Shown: positions 24,905-34,330, counted from the stretch's first letter. The stretch: DNA of 64,000 nucleotides from Streptomyces toyocaensis (GCF_000725125.1 NZ_JFCB01000002.1:124001-188000), one strand, 5' to 3'. Translations and numbers: made by a program. The notes: a model not told the origin generated them from the letters alone.

Positions 24905-27676
24905 GTGAGTAAGGTCACCGAGATGACCGGACAGACGACCTCTCGGCGGCAGGTGATCTCCGCGCTGCTGGACGTGCTGCGCACCGACGGCGGCGTCCGT
25001 GTCGTGACCGGTGAACCCGGTTGCGGCCGCACGGCGTTCCTCGAACACGCCGCGCGCTCCTTCCGGGCCGGACCGGTGTGGCACGTACGCTCCGGCCCGG
25101 CCCCCGCCGCACGGCGTCCGAGCGGTCTGCACGCCCTGCTGCGCGCGGCCGGCCACGACGCGCCCGCGCCGAACGGTTCGGCGGGGGAGGAGCTGTTCGA
25201 GGCCCTGCGCACGGCGGCCGGCACGTCACCGCTCCTGGTGTGCGTGGACGACGTGCACCGGTGGGACGCGCCGTCGCGCGCCGCGCTGGGGCAGGCGGCC
25301 GCCCGGGTGCACGCGGCGGGGATCCGGGCGGGGCTGCTCCTCACGGTCGCCGGCCACCGTCCCGTCGGCCGGGAGCTCGCGGCGCTGCCCCGGCTGCGGC
25401 TCGGCCCGCTCGGACCCGCGGACGCGGCACGGCTGGTCGACGACGCGACGGACGGCGCCGTCCACCCCGCCGTGCGCGAGGAACTGGTGACGGCGGCGGA
25501 GGGCAACCCCGCGCTGCTGCTGGCGCTCGTCCACCGGCTGACCCCCGCCCAGCTGGGCGGACGGCGGGCGCTGCCCCGGCCGCTGGCCGACGGGGAGGCC
25601 CTGGCCGGCGTCGTGGGCGGGTGCCCGGCCGGCGTACCGCCGGAGCAGGCCGGACTGCTGCTGACGACGGCGGCAGCCGTACGGGCGACGGGGGAGCAGG
25701 ACGCCGACGCGGACCTCGTCCGCCGAGCGGCCGGAGCGGATGCGGAAACCCCGGTGCCCGACGTCCTGGCCCTGGCCGGAGGCCGGCTCCGGTTCCGCAG
25801 CACACTGCTGGGCAGGGCGGTGTACGCCGGTGCGCCGCCCGAGCGACGGCGCGCCGCCCACCGCGCACTGGCCGAGGCCCTGACCGACCCCCACGGCGTC
25901 CCCGCCCTGCTGCACCGTTCCTGGGCCGTCACGGGCCACGCCCCCGTCCTCGCGGCCGCGCTGGCGGCGGCCGCGGCGGACCCGCCGGCCGTGCTCCCGC
26001 CGGGGCTGCGCCGCGCGGCGCTCGTCCGGGCCGCCGATCTCACGACGGACGCCACGGAACGGGCCCACCGGTACACCGCCGCCGCCGAGCAGGCCGTCCT
26101 CGCCGGTCAGCCGTCCGAGGCCCTGCGCCTGCTCGACGCCGCCCGGAACCGCCCGGCGCCGGCGTCCGCACGCGGCGCAGCGGAACTCCTGCGGGGCGCG
26201 GTGCTCCTGGCCGACGGCCCGGTGGACGACGCCCGTGAGTCCTTCCTGCTCGCCGCGTCCCTGCTGGCCACCGCCGGGCGCGAGGCCGCCGCCACGGCGA
26301 CCCTGGGCGCGGCGCACGCGGCCTGGTCCGCGGGTGATACCGCATCCTGTCTGGAGGTCCTCGCCGCGGACACCGCCCCTGCCCTCGCCGACGCCACCGC
26401 CCGGCCCGTCCCCCTGCCTCGGCCCGCCGACGCGCCGGAGACCGCCGGAGCCGCCGCCCCGCGCGAGGCCACGCTCCACGACCACCGCGACGGCATGCGG
26501 GCCGTGCTGATGGGACGGTTCGACCGTGCGGCCGGACCGCTGCGCCGGGTCGTCGAGCGGGGGCTGTGCGCCGACGAGCCCGAACTGCTGCTGCGGTCCG
26601 CCGCCGCCGCGCTCATGCTCGGGGAGGTGACCGCCGCCCGCCGCGCCGGCGCACGGGCGCTCGCGGCGGCACGGACCCTCGGATCCGCGGCCCTGGAACC
26701 CAGGGCGCTGGAGTACCTGGCGTACGCGGAACTGCGGGCCGGGCACCACCAGCTCGCCCGTACCCATGCCGAGGAGGGTCTGCGCACCGCCGTGCGGACC
26801 GGCCAGCGGAACGCGGCCGCCCACCACCACGCCGTACTGGCGCTCGCCGCGTCGATCGAGGGGGACGGGGAGCTCGTCGCCGAGCACGCCGAGGCCGCCC
26901 TGCGTACCGCCCGCCGCCACGGACTGGCGCAGGCCGCGACGCTCGCGCAGTGGGCCGCGGCCCGCGCCGACCTCGGTGCCGGCCGCCCGGGTGAGGCCGC
27001 GGACCGGCTGGGCGCGCTGGTCCGCCCCGGTGCGCGGCGCGGCCACTTCGCGGTGTGGATGCTCGCCGTCCCCTGCTTCGTGGAGGCCGCCGCGCTCGCC
27101 GGCCGGCCCGAGCACGCGGCCGCGGTGGTGGAGGACTTCGCCCTGTGGGCCGCCTGCGGAGCCGACCCGCAGGCCCCCGCCCAACTGCTGCGCTGCCGCG
27201 CGCTGCTGGCCGGCCCGGAGGCGGCCGACGCCCTGTACCTGCGTGCCCTGGACCGTCACGAGGAGACGGCCGGTGACTTCGAGCGGGCGCGCACGGAACT
27301 GCTCTACGGCAAGTGGCTGCGACGCCGGCGCCGGCTGCGCGAGGCACGGGCCCGGCTGGGGGAGGCGCTCATCGGCTTCGAACGCTGCGGCGCGCACCAG
27401 TGGGCCCGGCAGGCCGCCGCCGAACTGCGGGCGGGCGGCGCCGCCCCGGCGGCCGCCGAGGCCGGGGACCTGTCCCGGCTGACCCCGCAGCAACTGCGGA
27501 TCGCCCGGTGTGTCGCCGAGGGCGCGACCAACCGTGAGGTGGCCCTGAGCCTGTCCGTGAGCACCCGCACCGTCGACTATCACCTGCGGAACGTGTTCGC
27601 CACCCTCGGCGTCCGCTCCCGGGTCGAGCTGGTCCGTCTGGTCGGGCAGGCGGAAAAGACCGGTGCACAGCTCTAG
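24905..27676 (+). CDS. lipR: LAL-family transcriptional regulator (LipR-like)
   Basis: A 923-residue LuxR-type regulator of the MalT/LAL class. N-terminal ATPase: Walker A GEPGCGRTAF (about 38), Walker B LLVCVDDVHRWD (about 108). The long middle is helical, TPR-like. C-terminal LuxR helix-turn-helix at about 855-915 (LTPQQLRIARCVAEGATNRE, STRTVDYHLRNVFATLGVRS). It directly follows lipA on the same strand, the same order as lipA-lipR in S. exfoliatus, where LipR activates the lipase gene; the symbol is by that synteny. The GTG start has an uncertain ribosome site (the preceding sequence is CTGTCACGTTAC). Likely target is the inverted repeat at 23527. Confidence 0.85.
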   Translation: MSKVTEMTGQTTSRRQVISALLDVLRTDGGVRVVTGEPGCGRTAFLEHAARSFRAGPVWHVRSGPAPAARRPSGLHALLRAAGHDAPAPNGSAGEELFEALRTAAGTSPLLVCVDDVHRWDAPSRAALGQAAARVHAAGIRAGLLLTVAGHRPVGRELAALPRLRLGPLGPADAARLVDDATDGAVHPAVREELVTAAEGNPALLLALVHRLTPAQLGGRRALPRPLADGEALAGVVGGCPAGVPPEQAGLLLTTAAAVRATGEQDADADLVRRAAGADAETPVPDVLALAGGRLRFRSTLLGRAVYAGAPPERRRAAHRALAEALTDPHGVPALLHRSWAVTGHAPVLAAALAAAAADPPAVLPPGLRRAALVRAADLTTDATERAHRYTAAAEQAVLAGQPSEALRLLDAARNRPAPASARGAAELLRGAVLLADGPVDDARESFLLAASLLATAGREAAATATLGAAHAAWSAGDTASCLEVLAADTAPALADATARPVPLPRPADAPETAGAAAPREATLHDHRDGMRAVLMGRFDRAAGPLRRVVERGLCADEPELLLRSAAAALMLGEVTAARRAGARALAAARTLGSAALEPRALEYLAYAELRAGHHQLARTHAEEGLRTAVRTGQRNAAAHHHAVLALAASIEGDGELVAEHAEAALRTARRHGLAQAATLAQWAAARADLGAGRPGEAADRLGALVRPGARRGHFAVWMLAVPCFVEAAALAGRPEHAAAVVEDFALWAACGADPQAPAQLLRCRALLAGPEAADALYLRALDRHEETAGDFERARTELLYGKWLRRRRRLREARARLGEALIGFERCGAHQWARQAAAELRAGGAAPAAAEAGDLSRLTPQQLRIARCVAEGATNREVALSLSVSTRTVDYHLRNVFATLGVRSRVELVRLVGQAEKTGAQL

Positions 27677-27818
27677 GGACCGACCGGACGGTATGCCATC
27701 CTTCGGGGCAGGACGAGTCCGGCGGCGGCCGGCCCACGGGCTCCCCGGCCGGCCCGGCGCCGGTGCGGGGGCCGCCGCACGGACACCGCCGGGAAGCCGA
27801 CCCTGGGGGAGATGCGCG

Positions 27819-29078
27819 ATGCGACACGCCGTACGGACCCGTACCCTGCTTCGCCCCGGACCCATGCCCGCTCCGCGCCGGAGGACCCCGCGCGTGCGGT
27901 CGCTGATCGACGCCGACGCGCTGCGCGTGCTGCACCGGGCCGCCCGCGTCCTGCTGGACGACCTGCCCCAGCTCACCGACCGGCTGGTCGCCGCGCTGCA
28001 GGAGCAGGAGCCCGCCTACCGGACCGCGGTGGACGGGGACGCCGCCGCCACCTGGCAGGAGGTGCACCGCTCGCTGCGGCACAGCATCACGTCCCTGCTC
28101 GACCCCCGGGGCGCCCGGGACGCGGCGCGCCGCTGCTCCTGGAAGATCGGTGCCACCCGCGCCGAACAGGGACTTCCCCTGGACGCGTTGCTGCACGCCT
28201 TCCGGCTGGGCGGCTCACTGGTGTGGCAGGGCCTGGTCGACGAGACGTCGCGGACGGCCCCCGAGGACGTACGGCTGCTGGTGCACGTGGCGTCCGACGT
28301 GTGGGACTTCGTCGACGAGCACTGCACCCTCGTCGCGGACGCTTACCGGCAGACCGAGCGGCAGCTGGCGTGGCGCAGGGAGAACAGGGTGCGTCTGCTG
28401 GCCGCGGCGCTGCTGGACGGTACGAGCAGGATCGCCGACCTGCCCGAGGCAGCGCAGGCGCTGGACCTGCCGGAACGAGGGCGGTACGTGGTCGTCGCGG
28501 CCGTCGGCGGCCGGCTCGCCGGTTGTCCCGGTGCCCAGGCGGTCCTGTCCCCGGGTGTGCGCGTGCACTGGCACACCGGTGTGGACGCCGATTACGGCAT
28601 CGTCCCGGTGGAGGACGGCGAGGAGTCGATCGTGCCGGACGAACAGGCACCCGGGACACGGGTGGGCGTCAGCAGCGCGGTCGACGGACTGGCCGCCGTG
28701 GGCCAGGCGCGGCGACTGGCGGACACCGCGCTGAGTCTGTGCCCCGGGTCGGGCGGCACGGTCCGCCTCACCGAGCACCTGCCGGCGGCGCTGGTCGCCT
28801 CGAGTCCCGAACTCGGCACCGCACTGGCCGAACGGCTCCTCGGGCCCCTCGACCGGCTCGAACCCGCCGACGCCGAGGTCCTGCTGGACACCCTGGCCAC
28901 CTGGCTGGCCTGTGACGGCTCCGCCCAGCGGGCGAGCCGGCGCCTGTACTGCCACCGCAACACCGTCCTCAACCGCCTCCGCCGCTTCGAACAGCTCACG
29001 GGCCGCTCGCTCTCCCGCCCCTCGGACCTGGTCGAGGTGAGCCTGGCCCTGACGGCGCACGCCCTCCTGCGGCGCTGA
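27819..29078 (+). CDS. PucR-family transcriptional regulator
   Basis: A 419-residue regulator. The C-terminal helix-turn-helix (about 350-415) has the PucR signature LYCHRNTVLNRLRRFEQLTG followed by SDLVEVSLALTAH. The N-terminal part is the helical sensory domain common to CdaR/PucR proteins (WKIGATRAEQGLPLDALLHA, FVDEHCTLVADAYRQTERQL). Such proteins usually activate neighbouring catabolic or transport genes in response to an unknown metabolite, so it most likely controls the ABC importer that follows. Start ATG 27819 has GGGGGAG upstream. A decayed copy of its own 3' end follows (separate entry). Confidence 0.87.
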   Translation: MRHAVRTRTLLRPGPMPAPRRRTPRVRSLIDADALRVLHRAARVLLDDLPQLTDRLVAALQEQEPAYRTAVDGDAAATWQEVHRSLRHSITSLLDPRGARDAARRCSWKIGATRAEQGLPLDALLHAFRLGGSLVWQGLVDETSRTAPEDVRLLVHVASDVWDFVDEHCTLVADAYRQTERQLAWRRENRVRLLAAALLDGTSRIADLPEAAQALDLPERGRYVVVAAVGGRLAGCPGAQAVLSPGVRVHWHTGVDADYGIVPVEDGEESIVPDEQAPGTRVGVSSAVDGLAAVGQARRLADTALSLCPGSGGTVRLTEHLPAALVASSPELGTALAERLLGPLDRLEPADAEVLLDTLATWLACDGSAQRASRRLYCHRNTVLNRLRRFEQLTGRSLSRPSDLVEVSLALTAHALLRR

Positions 29079-29115
29079 CCCCGCGGGGGCCGCGGGCAAC
29101 CGCGCCTCCCCGGGG

Positions 29116-29252
29116 CCCAAGCACCCGCGCAACACGTTCCCCAAGCACCTCCGCCGCTTCGAACGGGGCCGCTCGCTCTCCCGCCCCCGTGGCCCGAGCC
29201 TGGCCCTGACCGCCCACACCCCGGTGCGCCGCCGGCCCCGCGGGACCGCGGG
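29116..29252 (+). pseudogene. Decayed tandem duplicate of the pucR 3' end
   Basis: This stretch repeats the last 150 bases of the upstream pucR at a distance of about 166-172 bases. Exact blocks are CTCCGCCGCTTCGAAC (28977 and 29149), a 22-base block (29000-29021 and 29166-29187) and GAGCCTGGCCCTGAC (29039 and 29196). Translated, KHPRNTFPKHLRRFERGRSL corresponds to PucR helix-turn-helix residues, with small in-frame deletions, in a frame different from that of pucR. A further weak echo of the start of the block (GGGCACCCGCACAAC) is at 29274-29288. Confidence 0.8.
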
Positions 29253-29425
29253 CGATCGTGCTGCCCCAGGGGCATGGGCACCCGCACAACGCCCGCCCGC
29301 GCCCGTTGGTACGCCGCAGCGAGCAGGCCCGGAAGGGTGTCCCGGCCGGTCCGGCCCGTGCTGTCGTGAGCTCCCCTTCCCCCGAAGCCGTCGCCGCCCC
29401 CGCGGCGCGGCCCCGAGGAGCCGTG

Positions 29426-30208
29426 ATGCTCGAAGCACCACCGGACGGCCCGCCCGCACTGCACGTCGAGAACGTCGACGTCACGTACGGGCGCGCGCTG
29501 TCCGCTCTCCGTTCCGTGTCCCTGACCGTGCCGTCCGGCGCCGTCGTGGCGCTGCTCGGCGCCAACGGCGCCGGCAAGACGACCCTGCTGCGGGCGGTGT
29601 CCGGCACGTTGCGCCTGCACCGCGGCGCGATCACGGCCGGCCGCATCCGCTACGGCGAGACGGTGCTCGACGGCAGGGACCCCGTCGCGGCGGTACGGGC
29701 CGGAGTCGTCCAGGTTCCCGAGGGGCGGCGGGTCTTCGCCGGACTCTCGGTCGACGAGAACCTCCGCTCCGGCGGACTCGGCCTCGGCCGGCGCGGACGC
29801 GCCCAGGTCCAGGAGGCCCGCGAACGGGTCTTCGCGCTCTTCCCCCGGCTCGCCGAACGCACCCACCAGGCGGCCGGACTGCTCTCCGGCGGCGAACAGC
29901 AGATGCTCGCCATCGGCCGGTCCCTGATGGCCGCCCCGCGCCTGCTGCTCCTCGACGAACCCTCCCTCGGCCTCGCGCCGCGAATGGTGGACCGGATCGC
30001 CGAGGTGATCCGCGAGATCAACGCCCAGGGCACCGCCGTCCTCCTCGTCGAGCAGAACGCCGGCATGGCGCTCTCCCTCGCCGACCACGCGCACGTCCTG
30101 GAGGTCGGCGAGACCCGCCTGTCCGGCCCCGCCGGCGAACTCGCCCGCACCGACGCCGTACGCCGCCTCTACCTGGGCGAGTCCGCCGAGGACCAGGGGG
30201 CGGCGTGA
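29426..30208 (+). CDS. livF: Branched-chain-type ABC importer, ATPase LivF
   Basis: A 260-residue ABC ATPase of the LivF subfamily, energising uptake with LivG. Walker A GANGAGKTTL, signature LLSGGEQQMLAIGRSL, Walker B LLLLDEPSLGLAP and the His-switch-equivalent VEQNA are intact; VPEGRRVFAGLSVDENL is typical of LivF. Start ATG 29426 has GAGGAG at 29414-29420 just upstream. It opens a five-gene operon in the order F-G-H-M-K, reversed relative to the usual K-H-M-G-F, with the ATPases first. The stop overlaps livG by GTGA. Confidence 0.9.
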   Translation: MLEAPPDGPPALHVENVDVTYGRALSALRSVSLTVPSGAVVALLGANGAGKTTLLRAVSGTLRLHRGAITAGRIRYGETVLDGRDPVAAVRAGVVQVPEGRRVFAGLSVDENLRSGGLGLGRRGRAQVQEARERVFALFPRLAERTHQAAGLLSGGEQQMLAIGRSLMAAPRLLLLDEPSLGLAPRMVDRIAEVIREINAQGTAVLLVEQNAGMALSLADHAHVLEVGETRLSGPAGELARTDAVRRLYLGESAEDQGAA

Positions 30209-31008
30209 ACGACCGCACCACCACCGCACCGCCCGTGCTCGAGGTACGGGACGTCACCGTCCGCTTCGCCGGCCTCACCGCACTCGACGACGTCTCCTTC
30301 ACCGTCGCGCCCGGCTCGGTGCACGCGCTCATCGGCCCCAACGGCGCCGGGAAGTCCACCTGCTTCAACGTGCTGTCCGGCCTGTGCCGTCCCGCCGCGG
30401 GAACGGTGACGCTCGGCGACACCGAACTGATCCGGCTCGCCCCGCACCGGATCGCCGCGCTCGGCGTGGCCCGCACCTTCCAGAACATCGTCACGACCCA
30501 CGGCACGGTCGCCGACAACCTCATGCTCGGCCGCCACGCCCTGTCCCGCGCCGGTTTCGCCGCCAGCGCGCTGCGCCTGCCGAGTGCCCGGCGCGAGCAG
30601 CGCGACCATCTCGACCGTGCCCGGGAGATCGCCGGACTCACCGGCCTGGCACGCCACTTCGACAGCCCGGTCGCCCTGCTGTCGTACGGCGACCGCAAGC
30701 GCGTCGAACTCGCCCGTGCCCTCTGCCTGGAGCCCCGCGTGCTGCTCCTCGACGAACCCGTGGCCGGCATGAACGCCGCCGAACGCGCCCGCACCGCCGA
30801 GGTCGTGGGCGAACTGCGCGCCGAACTCGGCCTGTCCATCGTCCTCGTCGAGCACGACATGGGTCTCGTCATGCGCCTCGCCGACGACGTCACCGTGCTG
30901 GACTTCGGCAGGCCCATCGCCCACGGCACCCCCGACGAGGTCCGGCAGGACCCCGAGGTGCTGCGCGCCTACCTCGGAACCGACACACCAGGGGAGGACG
31001 CGGCATGA
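30205..31008 (+). CDS. livG: Branched-chain-type ABC importer, ATPase LivG
   Basis: A 267-residue second ATPase. Walker A GPNGAGKSTCFNVLSG, LivG-typical GVARTFQNIVTTHGTVADNL, signature LLSYGDRKRVELARAL and Walker B LLLDEPVAGMN, then VLVEHDMGLVMRLADDVTVL. The signature LSYGD, rather than LSGGQ, is common in LivG. GTG start overlaps the livF stop and its own stop overlaps livH (ATGA), so all are translationally coupled. Confidence 0.92.
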   Translation: MNDRTTTAPPVLEVRDVTVRFAGLTALDDVSFTVAPGSVHALIGPNGAGKSTCFNVLSGLCRPAAGTVTLGDTELIRLAPHRIAALGVARTFQNIVTTHGTVADNLMLGRHALSRAGFAASALRLPSARREQRDHLDRAREIAGLTGLARHFDSPVALLSYGDRKRVELARALCLEPRVLLLDEPVAGMNAAERARTAEVVGELRAELGLSIVLVEHDMGLVMRLADDVTVLDFGRPIAHGTPDEVRQDPEVLRAYLGTDTPGEDAA

Positions 31009-31901
31009 CCGGGTTTCTCGACCATCTCCTCGGCGGGCTGGCACTCGGCGCGGTCTACGCGCTGGTCGCCCTCGGCTTCGTCGTCATCTTCAAGGCCTCG
31101 GGCGTCCTCAACTTCGCCCACGGCTCCCTGCTCCTCTTCGGCGGCTACCTCATCGCCGTCCTCCACGACCACCTCGGCTTCGCCGGGGCGCTGGCACTGG
31201 CGGTGCTCGCCACGGCCGCCCTGGCCGGCGCGCTCGACCGCTTCCTGCTGCAGCGCGGCGGCCAGGACGCCCACTCCGCGCACGTGCAGACCATCGTCAC
31301 CATCGGCATCGACATCGTCCTGCTCACCGACCTGGCCCGGCGCATCGGCGGCGACCTGCTGTCGCTCGGCGACCCGTGGGGCGACGCCGTGACCGAACTC
31401 GGTCCGCTGACCGTCGCCGACAGCCGGCTCGCCGCGATCGTGGTGTCGGCCGTGGTCATCGGCGCGGTCTTCGCCCTGTTCCGTTTCACCTCCTGGGGGC
31501 TGTCCCTGCGGGCGGCGGCCGAGGACCTGGAGGCCGCCGCGCTCATGGGCGTACGGCTCGGCCGGGTCCGCGCGGGCGCCTGGTGCCTGGCGGGCGCGCT
31601 CGCGGCGCTGGCCGCCGTGTTCCTCGCCGCGTTCCCCGCGCCGGGCCTCGAACGCACCACCGGCCAGATCGCGCTCAACGCCTTCCCCGCCGCCATCCTC
31701 GGCGGACTCGCCTCCCCCGCCGGCGCCCTCGCGGGCAGCCTCATCATCGGCCTGACCGAGGCGCTCGTCGTCGGCTACCAGTCCGAACTGCACGTCCTCG
31801 GCGAAGGGTTCGGCGACGTGGCGCCGTACGCGGTGATGCTGCTGGTGCTCCTCGTCCGGCCCACCGGACTGTTCGGCGCGAAGGGAGCGGCCCGTGTCTG
31901 A
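31005..31901 (+). CDS. livH: Branched-chain-type ABC importer, permease LivH
   Basis: A 298-residue integral membrane permease with about eight hydrophobic helices. Family motifs GLALGAVYALVALGFVVIFK at the start, VLNFAHGSLLLFGGYL (usual form NFAqGe), and the coupling-helix region with LRAAAEDLEAAALMGV near 195 are present. The ATG overlaps the livG stop, and the 3' end overlaps livM by eight bases. Substrate is not determined; amino acids, urea or amides are all carried by members of this class. Confidence 0.9.
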   Translation: MTGFLDHLLGGLALGAVYALVALGFVVIFKASGVLNFAHGSLLLFGGYLIAVLHDHLGFAGALALAVLATAALAGALDRFLLQRGGQDAHSAHVQTIVTIGIDIVLLTDLARRIGGDLLSLGDPWGDAVTELGPLTVADSRLAAIVVSAVVIGAVFALFRFTSWGLSLRAAAEDLEAAALMGVRLGRVRAGAWCLAGALAALAAVFLAAFPAPGLERTTGQIALNAFPAAILGGLASPAGALAGSLIIGLTEALVVGYQSELHVLGEGFGDVAPYAVMLLVLLVRPTGLFGAKGAARV

Positions 31902-33039
31902 CCGGCTTCCCGCGGCCCTGACCCGCCGAAGGGCGCGGCTCCTGCTGCTCGCCGCGGTCCTGTGCCTGCCGCCGTTCTACCTGGACGCCTTCTGGCTGCG
32001 CATCGGCCTGTTCTCCATGGCAGCGGCCATCGGCGCCGTCGGTCTCGCCCTGCTCAGCGGCACCGCGGGACAACTCTCCCTCGGGCACGCCTTCTTCCTC
32101 GCCGTCGGCGCCTACGGCTATGCCTGGCTGGCGGGCGAACCCGGGCCTGGACTGCCGCCCGCGCTCGCCGCGCTCCTCGCGGTGCTGCTCGCCGGAGCGG
32201 CGGGCGGGCTGTTCAGTCCCGTCGCCGCCCGCGTCAAGGGCATCTACCTCGGCATCGCGACCCTCGCCCTGGTCTTCCTCGGCCACCACGTCCTGCTGAC
32301 CGCCGACTCCGTCACCGGCGGCTTCAACGGCCGCTCCGTTCCCCCGCTGAGCCTCGGCGGGTTCACCTTCGCGGAGAGCGAGCCCGAACTCACCGTTCTG
32401 GGCGTCCCGTTCGGCTCGGAGGAACGGCTGTGGTTCCTGGGCCTGGCCCTGTTCGCATTCACCTGGTTCTCCGCCCGAGGCCTGCTGCGCGGACGTCCCG
32501 GCCGGGCGCTGGCCGCCCTGCGCGACAGCGAGACCGCGGCCGCCGTGATGGGCGTCGACGTCGCCCGGCACCGCTCCGCGGCCTTCGTGGTCTCGTCGAT
32601 GTACGCCGGCCTCGCGGGAGTGCTCCTGGCGCTCGCCTTCCGCCGCGTCGTCCCGGACTACTTCTCCCTCGCCCTCTCCGTCGACTATCTCGCCATGATC
32701 GTCATCGGCGGACTCGGTTCCGTCGCCGGAGCCACCGCCGGCGCCGTGTTCGTCACCGCGCTCCCGCTGCTGATGACCCGCTACGCCGACCAGCTCCCGC
32801 TGGTGGCCGCCCCCGGCTCCACCGAGGGCACCGTGGGCCCCACCGAGGTGGCCCGCTACCTCTACGGCGCCGCCATCGTCCTCGTCCTGCTGTACGCACC
32901 CGACGGCCTGCACGGCCTGGCCCGCAGGGCCCGGGACCGTCTGCGGCGCCGCCGGTCCCCCGCCCCCGCACCGCCCACCACCGCCCCCACGCCCCCGGAA
33001 CCGGCCGCAGCCGCACGATCCAAGGAGCACACCCCGTGA
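31894..33039 (+). CDS. livM: Branched-chain-type ABC importer, permease LivM
   Basis: A 381-residue second permease. It starts with GTG inside the end of livH. Hydrophobic segments span about 15-330; motifs GLALLSGTAGQLSLGHAFFL and LRDSETAAAVMGVDVARHRS (EAA-like coupling loop) and MIVIGGLGSVAGATAGAVF are typical of LivM. The C-terminal 50 residues are Arg-, Pro- and Ala-rich and probably a disordered cytoplasmic tail, longer than in most relatives. Its stop overlaps the following binding-protein gene by GTGA. Confidence 0.9.
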   Translation: MSDRLPAALTRRRARLLLLAAVLCLPPFYLDAFWLRIGLFSMAAAIGAVGLALLSGTAGQLSLGHAFFLAVGAYGYAWLAGEPGPGLPPALAALLAVLLAGAAGGLFSPVAARVKGIYLGIATLALVFLGHHVLLTADSVTGGFNGRSVPPLSLGGFTFAESEPELTVLGVPFGSEERLWFLGLALFAFTWFSARGLLRGRPGRALAALRDSETAAAVMGVDVARHRSAAFVVSSMYAGLAGVLLALAFRRVVPDYFSLALSVDYLAMIVIGGLGSVAGATAGAVFVTALPLLMTRYADQLPLVAAPGSTEGTVGPTEVARYLYGAAIVLVLLYAPDGLHGLARRARDRLRRRRSPAPAPPTTAPTPPEPAAAARSKEHTP

Positions 33040-34313
33040 ACACCACGCACCGCACCCGGCACCGCACCGCCGGGACCGTCCTCGCCGGCGCACTCGCCCT
33101 GCTGCTCGCGGCCACCGGATGCAGCTCCAAGGCGGAGGGCGGCGACAAGGGCGGCGAGGCCGCCGACGGCGTCCGCACCGGGCCCGGCGTCGGCGCCGGC
33201 ACCATCAAGCTGGGCGCGCTCACCGACCTGACCGGCCCCTACGCCACGCTCGGCAAGAGCATCGTGCAGGCCCAGCAGATGTGGGCCGACGAGGTCAACG
33301 CCGACGGCGGCATCTGCGACCGCAAGGTCGAGATCGTTGTCAAGGACCACGGCTACGACGTGCAGAAGGCGGTCACCGCGTACGCCGACATCGCCCCCGA
33401 CGTCGTGGCCCTTCCCCAGGTCATCGGCTCCCCGGTGGTCGCGGCGCTGCTCGACGACATCGAACGCGACAAGATGCTCACCTTCCCGCAGGCCTGGGCG
33501 GCCTCCCTGCTCGGCAAGGACGCCATCCAGGTGCTGGGCACCACCTACGACGTCGACATGATCGCCGCGGTGGAGTTCCTCACCCGCACCAAGGGCCTGA
33601 AGAAGGGCGACACCGTCGGCCACGTCTACTTCGAGGGCGACTACGGGGCCAACGCGCTGGAAGGTTCCACCTGGGCCGCGGAGAAGGCCGGTCTGAAGGT
33701 GACCGGACAGAAGATCAAGGCGACGGACACCGACCTGTCCGCCCAGGTCTCGGCACTGCGCAAGGAGGGCGTGAAGGCCGTCCTGATCAGCGCCGGCCCC
33801 GCGCAGACGGCCTCCCTCGTCGGCGTCGCGGCCTCCCGCGGCCTGAAGGTCCCCGTCGTCAGCAGCGCACCCGGCTTCGCGCCCCAGCTGATGAAGACCC
33901 CCGCCGCGCCGGCCCTGGCGGCGATGCTGAACGTGGTGAGCGCCGCCCCCGCGGTCAGCTCCGACCTGCCCGGTGTGAAGGACATGGTGGCGTCGTACCG
34001 GAAGAAGTACCCGGACTCACCGGTCGACTCCGGCGTGCTGTCCGGGTACAACGCCGCCCAGCTCATGGGCGCCGACCTGAAGAAGGCCTGCGAGGCGGGC
34101 GGCCTCACCCGTGAGGACGTCGTCAAGGCGCACCGGTCGCAGACGAACGCCGACACCGGCCTCGGCACCCCGCAGAACTTCTCCGACGTCGACCGCCCCG
34201 CCGGCGTCAGGACGTACGTGCTCAAGCCGGACGCCAAGGCGGTCGGCGGCGTGGTGAACGAGGAGGAGGCGCACGAGGCTCCGGGAGTGGAGGAGTACCT
34301 GGCCGCGCGGTGA
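33036..34313 (+). CDS. livK: Branched-chain-type ABC importer, binding lipoprotein LivK
   Basis: A 425-residue solute-binding lipoprotein. The N-terminal signal ends in the lipobox LLAATGC, after which SSKAEGGDKGG forms a flexible linker. The periplasmic-binding fold (type I) begins at IKLGALTDLTGPYATLGKSI; KVEIVVKDHGYDVQKAVTAY and VYFEGDYGANALEG follow. The GTG start overlaps livM. Being last in the operon is unusual since binding proteins are normally needed in excess; a separate internal promoter may exist. Ligand unknown: the PucR regulator upstream hints at a nitrogen compound, by inference only. Confidence 0.9.
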   Translation: MNTTHRTRHRTAGTVLAGALALLLAATGCSSKAEGGDKGGEAADGVRTGPGVGAGTIKLGALTDLTGPYATLGKSIVQAQQMWADEVNADGGICDRKVEIVVKDHGYDVQKAVTAYADIAPDVVALPQVIGSPVVAALLDDIERDKMLTFPQAWAASLLGKDAIQVLGTTYDVDMIAAVEFLTRTKGLKKGDTVGHVYFEGDYGANALEGSTWAAEKAGLKVTGQKIKATDTDLSAQVSALRKEGVKAVLISAGPAQTASLVGVAASRGLKVPVVSSAPGFAPQLMKTPAAPALAAMLNVVSAAPAVSSDLPGVKDMVASYRKKYPDSPVDSGVLSGYNAAQLMGADLKKACEAGGLTREDVVKAHRSQTNADTGLGTPQNFSDVDRPAGVRTYVLKPDAKAVGGVVNEEEAHEAPGVEEYLAAR

Positions 34314-34330
34314 CGGCCGGCCCCCGCGCC

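Noticed and set aside
29224..29425. An N-terminal extension of LivF beginning at 29258
   Set aside because: The extension reads through the decayed pucR copy and is low-complexity; the ATG at 29426 has a good ribosome site and fits family length.
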